A stretch of DNA of 6,036 nt from Bacteroidales bacterium (GTDB taxonomy: Bacteria; Bacteroidota; Bacteroidia; Bacteroidales; Muribaculaceae): contig JAHZGZ010000106.1 in the NCBI GenBank assembly GCA_019420545.1, forward strand, positions 1-6,036, given 5' to 3'. Below, in pieces: positions 1 through 5,291 of the stretch (position 1 is its first letter; each line of letters starts with the position of its first letter). Below the pieces are notes generated by a model. That model saw nothing but the letters and a program-made list of their open reading frames with translations. It searched no databases and had not been told where the DNA came from. The position numbers and the translations under genes are program-made.

Positions 1-131
1 TCAAGAGAAAACACGCTTTCAAGAGCCACATTCTCACTAAAAAGACCAAGAAGCAGAAGCGCAACCTTACTCACAGCGGCCTTATCGCTACTGTTGATCA
101 GAAGGGTGTACGCAAGCTCCTCGCTCTTTGA
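1..131 (+). CDS. rpmI: 50S ribosomal protein L35, C-terminal part (5' end outside the window)
   Basis: This is the last 42 codons of ribosomal protein L35, a small basic protein of the large ribosomal subunit. The reading frame begins at base 3 and runs without interruption to a TGA at 129-131. The visible protein starts KRKHAFKSHILTKKTKKQKR and ends GVRKLLAL. This very basic lysine/arginine-rich stretch, with the SHILTKK..KRNL core, is typical of L35, which is usually about 65 residues, so roughly the first third is missing to the left. The downstream neighbour is rplT (L20), matching the conserved infC-rpmI-rplT order; infC would be expected just left of the window. The identification is secure. 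Only the start is unseen. Confidence 0.95.
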   Translation, partial: KRKHAFKSHILTKKTKKQKRNLTHSGLIATVDQKGVRKLLAL

Positions 132-233
132 TCAGTCCTCTTTGTGAGAGTGACATTCCCGTTTTCTCCTGCTCTTGCAGGTAAATTCGTGATTCCGAAG
201 CCTTAGGGTTTCACCAACAAAATTTCATTAACC

Positions 234-270
234 GAATGTTCAGCCCAAAGAGCTTTAGCCGCTGACATTC
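234..270 (+). promoter_or_regulatory. Stem-loop in the leader just upstream of rplT
   Basis: GAATG at 234-238, a single bulged T at 239, and TCAGC at 240-244 pair with GCTGA (261-265) and CATTC (266-270). This gives a 10-bp stem with one bulge and a 16-nt loop (245-260), ending 16 nt before the rplT ATG. No T-run follows, so it is not an intrinsic terminator. In several bacteria L20 represses its own operon by binding mRNA near rpmI/rplT. A similar role here is inference from position only; I do not recognise a described L20-binding fold. The strand of GAATGTTCA could also pair with a second copy of TGACATTC at 151-158. Confidence 0.4.
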
Positions 271-286
271 AAAATCTTTCAAAACA

Positions 287-637
287 ATGCCAAGATCAGT
301 AAACCATGTTGCTTCCAGAGCACGTCGTAAGAAAATCCTGAAACTCACCCGCGGTTATTTCGGCTGCCGTAAGAACGTATGGACCGTAGCCAAGAATACC
401 TGGGAAAAAGGTCTTACCTATGCTTACCGCGACCGCAAGGACAAGAAGCGCAACTTCCGCGCTCTCTGGATCCAGCGTATCAACGCAGCCGCACGTGAGG
501 AGAACCTTTCTTACTCCAAGCTCATGGGCCTCATCCACAAATCAGGCATAGCCATCAACCGCAAGGTGCTCGCCGACCTCGCCCTCAACAACCCCGCAGC
601 TTTCAAGGCTGTCGTTGCCAAGGTGAAGGACGCATAA
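287..637 (+). CDS. rplT: 50S ribosomal protein L20
   Basis: This gene encodes the 116-residue ribosomal protein L20, which binds 23S rRNA early in large-subunit assembly and stays in the mature subunit. It starts MPRSVNHVASRARRKKILKL, the standard L20 N-terminus, whose long basic helix threads into rRNA. GYFGCRKN, YAYRDRKDKKR and LWIQRINAAAR follow at about residues 23-70, and the C-terminal globular part has the typical INRKVLADLA segment at about 90-99. Length matches the family (115-120 residues). The ATG at 287 is the conventional start. It has no Shine-Dalgarno sequence, being preceded by an A-rich AAAATCTTTCAAAACA, which is usual in Bacteroidetes. The gene lies 155 bp after rpmI, an unusually wide gap for this pair, and ends 47 bp before a hairpin terminator. 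It is intact, and I see nothing odd in the protein. Confidence 0.98.
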   Translation: MPRSVNHVASRARRKKILKLTRGYFGCRKNVWTVAKNTWEKGLTYAYRDRKDKKRNFRALWIQRINAAAREENLSYSKLMGLIHKSGIAINRKVLADLALNNPAAFKAVVAKVKDA

Positions 638-684
638 TACAGGCCCCTGCAAGTTGCCCTTATTTAGGTCGACTTTGAAATTAT

Positions 685-727
685 ACAAGGCGCAGTGCTG
701 TTAAGGCACGGCGCCTTGTGTGGTTTT
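685..727 (+). terminator. Probable intrinsic terminator of the rpmI-rplT operon
   Basis: ACAAGGCGC at 685-693 pairs perfectly with GCGCCTTGT at 711-719. Inside it GTGC (695-698) pairs with GCAC (706-709) across a single A/G mismatch, leaving the 7-nt loop TGTTAAG. The result is a 13-bp, GC-rich hairpin. The tail is only moderately U-rich (GTGGTTTT, 720-727). It sits 47 bp after the rplT stop with no gene directly downstream, so termination of the ribosomal-protein transcript is the natural reading. Confidence 0.8.
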
Positions 728-969
728 GGGCTGATTTCGGAGCGTGCCGGAATCTATGATTACTCTGCGACTTTCCTGTTGTACTTTGATAAAATCTGTT
801 AATGTGCGGTGGTTAAATGTTGTGAGTTGTGAATGAATGTTAACCTGACTGGAGAATGGCAGCCCCCGACTTCTCCCCATCTCCGCATTCTTGTTAAATT
901 TGCAGAATGTGAAGAAGCGGCCTTCATTTCTGACGGTCCCGCATCATCCCTTCACATGCAGGATATTAA
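728..969 (+). other. Non-coding stretch between the rplT terminator and the MITE-like element
   Basis: I find no credible gene here on either strand. The only open frame of note, 833-1015, encodes 60 residues resembling no family I know, and its last 15 codons lie inside the inserted element, so it is probably chance. One weak inverted repeat is visible: ATGTGAAG (907-914) against CTTCACAT (950-957), with a small GAAG-CGGC-CTTC hairpin (914-925) between the arms. A TACTTTG at 782-788 vaguely resembles the Bacteroides -7 promoter box (TAnnTTTG), but I see no matching -33 TTTG at the right distance. The stretch may hold the original upstream region of the acyl-CoA synthetase gene, now separated from it by the element. 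Confidence 0.5.
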
Positions 970-1000
970 GAGCTTGTTTAAAATAAATGTTTATTTCAGG
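970..1000 (+). repeat. Left terminal inverted repeat of the MITE-like element
   Basis: This 31-bp end is perfectly repeated in inverted orientation at 1269-1299. It contains its own palindrome, AAATAAA (981-987) and TTTATTT (990-996) around TG, which could be a transposase recognition site. The flanking base pair 969/1300 also matches, as it must if a TAA duplication surrounds the element. Confidence 0.9.
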
Positions 1001-1093
1001 CTGTCGGATTTTTAGGGAAATTCCATTTAAGTCGAAGGAGCATAGCGGGCTATGTGACTGAGACGAAAATGAAATTTCACAAAAATCCGGCAG
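1001..1093 (+). repeat. Internal hairpin 1 of the MITE-like element
   Basis: CTGTCGGATTTTT (1001-1013) pairs with AAAAATCCGGCAG (1081-1093) at 12 of 13 positions, the exception being a T-G wobble. Looser pairing continues inward through about 1030 and 1064. The apex holds a small palindrome, CATAG-CGGG-CTATG (1041-1054), within a 26-nt sequence (1036-1061) that recurs inverted in hairpin 2. The hairpin begins at the first base after the left terminal repeat. Confidence 0.8.
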
Positions 1094-1174
1094 AATCGAG
1101 GTAATTTATTGACATAAACGGCTCAGGTGATTAACTAAACTTAAAAACAGAGCATGAATGATGTTTTCTTTGGA

Positions 1175-1268
1175 TTCGCATCTTTGGATGTATTTCATCT
1201 TTTGATTCAGTCACATAGCCCACTATGCTCCTGAATCCGCAAGACGAAATCCATCTCAAATCTGCGAA
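1175..1268 (+). repeat. Internal hairpin 2 of the MITE-like element, in inverted orientation
   Basis: TTCGCA (1175-1180) pairs with TGCGAA (1263-1268). Pairing resumes in blocks (GATG, ATTTC and TCTT on the left arm), and GATTCAG (1204-1210) pairs perfectly with CTGAATC (1231-1237). The apex is CATAG-CCCA-CTATG (1214-1227). The 26 nt at 1207-1232 are the reverse complement of 1036-1061 with one difference. The stem sequences differ from hairpin 1, yet each hairpin keeps its own pairing. It abuts the right terminal repeat. Confidence 0.8.
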
Positions 1269-1299
1269 CCTGAAATAAACATTTATTTTAAACAAGCTC
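1269..1299 (-). repeat. Right terminal inverted repeat of the MITE-like element
   Basis: This is the exact reverse complement of 970-1000. It is followed by TAA (1300-1302), a copy of the TAA at 967-969. Confidence 0.9.
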
Positions 1300-1318
1300 T
1301 AACTAACCAGATACAGGT

Positions 1319-3127
1319 ATGCCCAACATACTTACAGGTTTGATTCACCGTCAGGCGCTTAAATATGGCGACCGGGCTGCATTAAGTTTCAAGGATGCCG
1401 CCACACATCCGTGGGTCGATATTTCCTGGCGTCGCTTTGCCGAGATGGTCGACCAGGCCGCCATGGCTTTGGAACGGCTCGGAGTTGTGCCGGCCGATAA
1501 AATCGGAGTATTCTCCGCCAACCGGCCCGGAGTGCTTGTCGCCGACTTTGCCGCCTATGCCAACCGTGCCGCTTCCGTATCAATATATTCTACCAGCAGT
1601 CAGGAGCAGGTCGAGTATATCGTTAACGATGCCGGCATACATATACTTTTCACAGGCAATCAGGAACAATACGAGATTGGCCGCAAGGCTATGGACAAAT
1701 GCCCGTCGTTAAAGCGTATCGTGGCGTTTGATGTTGCCGAGCGCCAGCCCGATGATCACATTACACTCACATTCGCTGAGTTCCTGAAGATTGGGGCCGA
1801 GGCTCCTGAAGAAAGCCGGTTGGAGGTGCAGCGCCGTACCGACGAGGCTCTTCCCGAAGATACGGCAACGCTGATCTATACATCGGGTACCACCGGCGAG
1901 CCTAAAGGTGCTATCCTTCCACATAGTTGTTTTTCCGCGACATTGCCCATACATGTCGAGCGTCTTACGTCGATTTCCGACGCCGATACTTCGCTTTGCT
2001 TTCTCCCGCTGAGCCATATATTCGAGAAAGGGTGGACGTATGTGTGTCTTTATGTCGGCATGAAGGTTTACGTCAATCTCGACCCACGCGACATACAGAA
2101 TTCTATCCGTGAGACCACACCTACATGCATGTGTTCCGTGCCGCGTTTCTGGGAGAAGGTATATGCCGCCGTGCAGGCAAAGATACACCGCATGAACGCG
2201 TTCCAGAAAGTCATGGTGCGCCGTGCGCTCGTAGTCGGCAAGCGCCGTAATCTTGACTATGTGCGTCTCGGGCGCAAGGTGCCCGCATGGCTTGAGTTGC
2301 AGTACAAGTTTTTCGACGCACGCGTCTTCACACCCCTGCGCAAGGTGATCGGTATCAACAACGGCAACATTTTCCCCACTGCAGGCGCTCCGCTGAGCGA
2401 CAATGTGTGCGAGTTCTTGCATTCATGCGGTATAAACATAATGGTAGGATACGGACTTTCGGAAACAACAGCTACCGTTACATGCTTCCCTGCCGTAGGC
2501 TATGAGATTGGTACTGTCGGCACTGTCATCCCGCGTGTGCAGGTGAGAATCGGCGAAAACAACGAGATTCTTGTCTGCGGGCCGACTGTCATGACAGGTT
2601 ACTATAACAAGCCCGAGGCAACTGCCGAGGCCTTTACTCCGGACGGATGGTTTCGCACGGGCGACGCCGGACGCATCGACAATACCGGCGCCCTGATCCT
2701 TACCGACAGAATAAAGGACTTGTTCAAGACCTCCAACGGCAAATACATCGCTCCCCAGGCCATCGAAAGCCGCCTCGGCGAGGACAAGTATATCGAGCAG
2801 GTGGCCGTTATCGGCGATAAACGCAAATATGTCACTGCCATCATCGTTCCCGCTCTTGATGCCTTGCGCGAATATGCCGAAAAAAAGAAGATTGCCTACA
2901 AGTCTATGGCCGATCTCGTGGCCAATTCCGAAATCAACCGCATGATTCAGCAGCGCATCGAAAAACTTGAAAAAGGATTTGCCAACTACGAGAAAATAAA
3001 GAAATTCACTCTTCTTCCCAAGGAATTCACAATGGAGGGGGGCGAACTTACAAATACGCTGAAAATCAAACGCCCGGTCATCAATACAAAGTATGCCGAT
3101 CTGATTGAGGCGATGTATGCACAATAA
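1319..3127 (+). CDS. Long-chain acyl-CoA synthetase (AMP-forming, FadD15/COG1022 type)
   Basis: This 602-residue enzyme of the ANL adenylate-forming superfamily is predicted to activate long-chain fatty acids with ATP and then transfer them to CoA, supplying acyl-CoA for phospholipid synthesis or fatty-acid recycling. It probably works at the inner face of the membrane; I see no signal peptide or clear membrane segment. Motifs are in order: the phosphate-binding loop YTSGTTGEPKGA (187-198), FLPLSHIFEKGW (228-239), typical of the COG1022 branch, GYGLSETT (377-384), GWFRTGD (443-449, Asp449 for the ribose), and the hinge DRIKDLFKTSNGKYIAP (463-479). The expected catalytic lysine is Lys582 in LTNTLKIKR, where many relatives have LTPT. 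Length is normal for the family (about 600). The ATG at 1319 gives the standard N-terminus and lies 19 bp after the mobile element, so its promoter is either inside the element or beyond it. prfB follows after 61 bp. Chain-length preference cannot be read from sequence. Confidence 0.92.
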   Translation: MPNILTGLIHRQALKYGDRAALSFKDAATHPWVDISWRRFAEMVDQAAMALERLGVVPADKIGVFSANRPGVLVADFAAYANRAASVSIYSTSSQEQVEYIVNDAGIHILFTGNQEQYEIGRKAMDKCPSLKRIVAFDVAERQPDDHITLTFAEFLKIGAEAPEESRLEVQRRTDEALPEDTATLIYTSGTTGEPKGAILPHSCFSATLPIHVERLTSISDADTSLCFLPLSHIFEKGWTYVCLYVGMKVYVNLDPRDIQNSIRETTPTCMCSVPRFWEKVYAAVQAKIHRMNAFQKVMVRRALVVGKRRNLDYVRLGRKVPAWLELQYKFFDARVFTPLRKVIGINNGNIFPTAGAPLSDNVCEFLHSCGINIMVGYGLSETTATVTCFPAVGYEIGTVGTVIPRVQVRIGENNEILVCGPTVMTGYYNKPEATAEAFTPDGWFRTGDAGRIDNTGALILTDRIKDLFKTSNGKYIAPQAIESRLGEDKYIEQVAVIGDKRKYVTAIIVPALDALREYAEKKKIAYKSMADLVANSEINRMIQQRIEKLEKGFANYEKIKKFTLLPKEFTMEGGELTNTLKIKRPVINTKYADLIEAMYAQ

Positions 3128-3188
3128 GCATATATCTCCCCTTTCATAAAATATATACATCTTCTAATCTGTTGATCAATATTTGCAA

Positions 3189-4310
3189 ATGATTACATAC
3201 GACCAACTCAAACAGGCCACCGAGCGCAAGGACGCGCTCTGCCGATATCTCGACATCGACTCCAAACGCATTGAAGTGGAGGAGGAAGAGCTGCGTACCC
3301 ATGTGCCCGATTTCTGGGAGCACCAGAAGGAGGCGCAGGCACAGATGAAGAAGGTGAAACAGCTCCACCAGTGGATCGACTCTTATGATGAAGTGGCGAA
3401 GGCTGTCGACGAGCTTCATCTCGCCTGGGACTTTCTCAAGGAGGGTCTTGTCGAGGAAGAGGAACTCGACCGCATGTACACCGACCTGATTGCTAAAATC
3501 GAGGATATGGAGCTGCGCAATATGCTTCGCCGCGAGGAAGATTCGCTCGGCGCCGTGCTCAAGATCAACTCAGGAGCCGGCGGTACCGAAAGCCAGGACT
3601 GGGCATCGATGCTCATGCGTATGTATCTGCGCTATTGCGAGGACAAGGACTACAAGACCGCTATCGCCAACATACTTGAAGGTGACGAGGCCGGTATCAA
3701 GTCGGTCACCATAGAGGTCGACGGCCCTATGGCCTACGGTTACCTCAAGAGTGAGAACGGTGTGCACCGCCTCGTGCGCGTATCACCCTACAATGCGCAG
3801 GGCAAGCGTATGACATCGTTCGCATCAGTATTCGTGACCCCTCTGGTCGATGATACAATCGAGGTGCATGTCGATCCCGCGCTTCTCAGCTGGGATACAT
3901 TCCGAAGCGGCGGTGCCGGCGGTCAGAACGTCAACAAGGTGGAGTCGGGTGTGCGTCTGCGCTATCAGTTTACCGATCCCTACACCGGCGAGAAGGAGGA
4001 GATACTTATCGAGAATACCGAGACCCGCGACCAGCCCAAGAACAAAGAGAACGCCATGCGTCAGCTGCGTTCGATCCTTTACGACAAGGAGCTGCAGCAC
4101 CGTCTGGCCGAGCAGCGCAAGATCGAGGACGGAAAAATGAAAATCGAATGGGGCTCGCAGATCCGCTCCTATGTGTTCGATGACCGCCGCGTGAAGGATC
4201 ATCGTACCGGCTGGCAGACATCCGACGTCAATGCGGTGATGGACGGAGATCTCGATCCGTTTATCAAGGCATACCTCATGCAGTTTGCACAGGAGCAGGA
4301 GGGTGCATAA
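3189..4310 (+). CDS. prfB: Peptide chain release factor 2
   Basis: RF2 recognises UAA and UGA stop codons and triggers peptide release on the ribosome. The 373-residue product has the N-terminal helical domain (about 1-110), a GAGGTESQDWA segment (from about 129), the anticodon-like tripeptide region with SPY at 199-201, and the catalytic GGQ at 244-246 within RSGGAGGQNVNKVESG. The C-terminal part has RSYVFDDRRVKDHRT, typical of RF2. SPY replaces the canonical SPF of E. coli RF2. The ATG at 3189 is chosen because it gives the MITYDQLK start; a TTG two codons upstream (3183) is in frame but less likely. RF2 genes in many bacteria need a +1 frameshift at CTT TGA C near codon 25. Here the equivalent place (RYLD, 3243-3254) reads CTC GAC in one continuous frame, so that control is absent. 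The gene lies 61 bp after the acyl-CoA synthetase gene and 26 bp before argB. Confidence 0.97.
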   Translation: MITYDQLKQATERKDALCRYLDIDSKRIEVEEEELRTHVPDFWEHQKEAQAQMKKVKQLHQWIDSYDEVAKAVDELHLAWDFLKEGLVEEEELDRMYTDLIAKIEDMELRNMLRREEDSLGAVLKINSGAGGTESQDWASMLMRMYLRYCEDKDYKTAIANILEGDEAGIKSVTIEVDGPMAYGYLKSENGVHRLVRVSPYNAQGKRMTSFASVFVTPLVDDTIEVHVDPALLSWDTFRSGGAGGQNVNKVESGVRLRYQFTDPYTGEKEEILIENTETRDQPKNKENAMRQLRSILYDKELQHRLAEQRKIEDGKMKIEWGSQIRSYVFDDRRVKDHRTGWQTSDVNAVMDGDLDPFIKAYLMQFAQEQEGA

Positions 4311-4336
4311 GCCAGCCCCGGCATCCAAATTCCCTT

Positions 4337-5128
4337 ATGATTATGAGCAAAGACAAGATAACCATTGTAAAGGTCGGCGGCAAGATCGTGGAGGAGGTTG
4401 ATACTCTCGCCGCTCTGCTGCGCGATTTCGCCGCCATCAACGGCTTCAAGCTGCTCGTGCACGGCGGTGGCCGTTCTGCCACGAAAGTTGCCTCCGATCT
4501 CGGTATCGCTACCACGATGATCGATGGGCGCCGTGTCACCGACGAGGACATGCTGCGCGTGGTCACGATGGTCTATGGCGGTATGGTCAACAAATCGGTT
4601 GTCGCCGGGCTTCAGGCTCTCGGCGTCGATGCTCTCGGCATGACCGGTGCCGATATGGATATAATCCGTTCGCGGCGCCGTCCCGTTACACCAGCCGGTA
4701 TCGACTACGGTTGGGTGGGCGATGTGGAACGCGTCAACGGCGATGCGCTCGCCACTCTCGTGCGTGCCGGTGTCGTGCCGGTCGTCGCGCCTTTGACCCA
4801 CGACGGCGAGGGACATCTTCTCAATACCAATGCCGACACCATGGCTCAGTCGGTAGCTACCGGGCTGGTGCCTTACTTCGACGTGCGCCTCGTATTCTGT
4901 TTCGAGAAGCCCGGAGTATTGCGCGATGAGAACGATGATACTTCGGTAATCCCTGCCATTACACCCGCGCTTTTTGAGCAGTTGAAGGCCGACGGCACCG
5001 TGTCGGGTGGTATGCTACCCAAGCTTTCCAATTCATTCGACGCCATTCGTGGCGGAGTAGGGGAGGTGGTTATCACATCCGCGTCGGCTCTCGGTGATAA
5101 CACCGCCGGCACGCGTCTTACGCTCTAA
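4337..5128 (+). CDS. argB: Acetylglutamate kinase family protein (possibly N-succinylglutamate kinase)
   Basis: This 263-residue amino-acid-kinase-fold enzyme phosphorylates the gamma-carboxylate of an N-acylated glutamate, the second step of arginine biosynthesis, in the cytoplasm. Visible motifs are KVGGK (12-16, Lys12 being the expected phosphate-binding lysine), HGGGRSATK (42-50, glycine-rich loop), GRRVTD (64-69), GWVGDV (125-130), NTNADT (163-168, Asp167 catalytic) and GGMLPK (224-229, Lys229). Length matches ArgB (about 255-300). It lacks the N-terminal helix extension of arginine-inhibited hexameric forms, so feedback inhibition by arginine is not indicated. Bacteroides fragilis is known to use N-succinylated rather than N-acetylated intermediates, so the substrate here may be N-succinylglutamate; that is inference from taxonomy. 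Start is ATG at 4337, or ATG at 4343 two codons later; neither has a Shine-Dalgarno sequence. It begins 26 bp after prfB, so co-transcription is likely. No other arg gene is in the window. Confidence 0.92.
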   Translation: MIMSKDKITIVKVGGKIVEEVDTLAALLRDFAAINGFKLLVHGGGRSATKVASDLGIATTMIDGRRVTDEDMLRVVTMVYGGMVNKSVVAGLQALGVDALGMTGADMDIIRSRRRPVTPAGIDYGWVGDVERVNGDALATLVRAGVVPVVAPLTHDGEGHLLNTNADTMAQSVATGLVPYFDVRLVFCFEKPGVLRDENDDTSVIPAITPALFEQLKADGTVSGGMLPKLSNSFDAIRGGVGEVVITSASALGDNTAGTRLTL

Positions 5129-5291
5129 CGGACATATCTCTGCCTGAATGCTCTAAAATTTGCACGTTTCCGCGGATGATTTGTGGCTGAAAATAATTAC
5201 CTTCGCAGACGTTTTGATTATAAACGTTGGCGGTCGTCGCTGTGGTGAGTACGAGCCGGGCGCAGGACTGCCGTAAAAATTACAGATCAGC

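Larger units (their letters stand above)
970..1299. mobile_element. MITE-like non-autonomous element, 330 bp, with 31-bp perfect terminal inverted repeats and TAA target duplication
   Basis: The ends 970-1000 and 1269-1299 are exact reverse complements (31 of 31), starting GAGCTTGTTTAAA. The same trinucleotide, TAA, lies immediately outside each end (967-969 and 1300-1302), as expected of a 3-bp target-site duplication. The interior has no transposase or other credible gene. It consists of hairpin (1001-1093), an 81-bp spacer (1094-1174) and a second hairpin (1175-1268), so the parts exactly fill the element. Termini beginning GAG and a TNA-type 3-bp duplication resemble some IS5-family groups (for example the IS1031 group), so mobilisation by such a transposase supplied in trans is plausible, but that link is inference. 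The element ends 19 bp before the ATG of the acyl-CoA synthetase gene and may affect its expression. An alternative is a structured intergenic repeat that is not transposon-derived; the duplication argues against this. Confidence 0.75.

Noticed and set aside
833..1015. 60-codon + strand open frame
   Set aside because: It resembles no known protein, runs into the mobile element for its last 15 codons, and has no supporting start signal; a chance frame is the simpler reading.
1109..1137. TTGACA in the element's spacer, resembling a sigma-70 -35 box
   Set aside because: At a 17-bp spacing the -10 candidate TAACTA matches TATAAT at only two positions, and Bacteroidetes promoters use a different consensus (TTTG and TAnnTTTG).
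1036..1232. The two near-identical apex sequences as a short CRISPR-like array
   Set aside because: There are only two copies, in inverted rather than direct orientation, and each lies inside its own hairpin within a transposon-like element.
2423..3160. Long antisense frame (245 codons) opposite the 3' half of the acyl-CoA synthetase gene
   Set aside because: The + strand frame is a clear enzyme with all motifs. Antisense open frames like this, and those at 1709-2422, 3825-4328, 4199-4816 and 5355-5873, are common shadows of biased codon use, and none has recognisable protein features.
3128..3188. AT-rich gap between the acyl-CoA synthetase gene and prfB as a terminator or promoter
   Set aside because: It has only weak AT inverted matches, no GC-rich stem with a T-run, and no Bacteroides-type promoter pair.
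5151..5227. Possible pyrG promoter around TAAAATTTG, TACCTTCG and the ACGTTT/AAACGT repeat
   Set aside because: No -33 TTTG lies at the 19-21 bp spacing from a good -7 box in any combination I tried, so no promoter could be supported.
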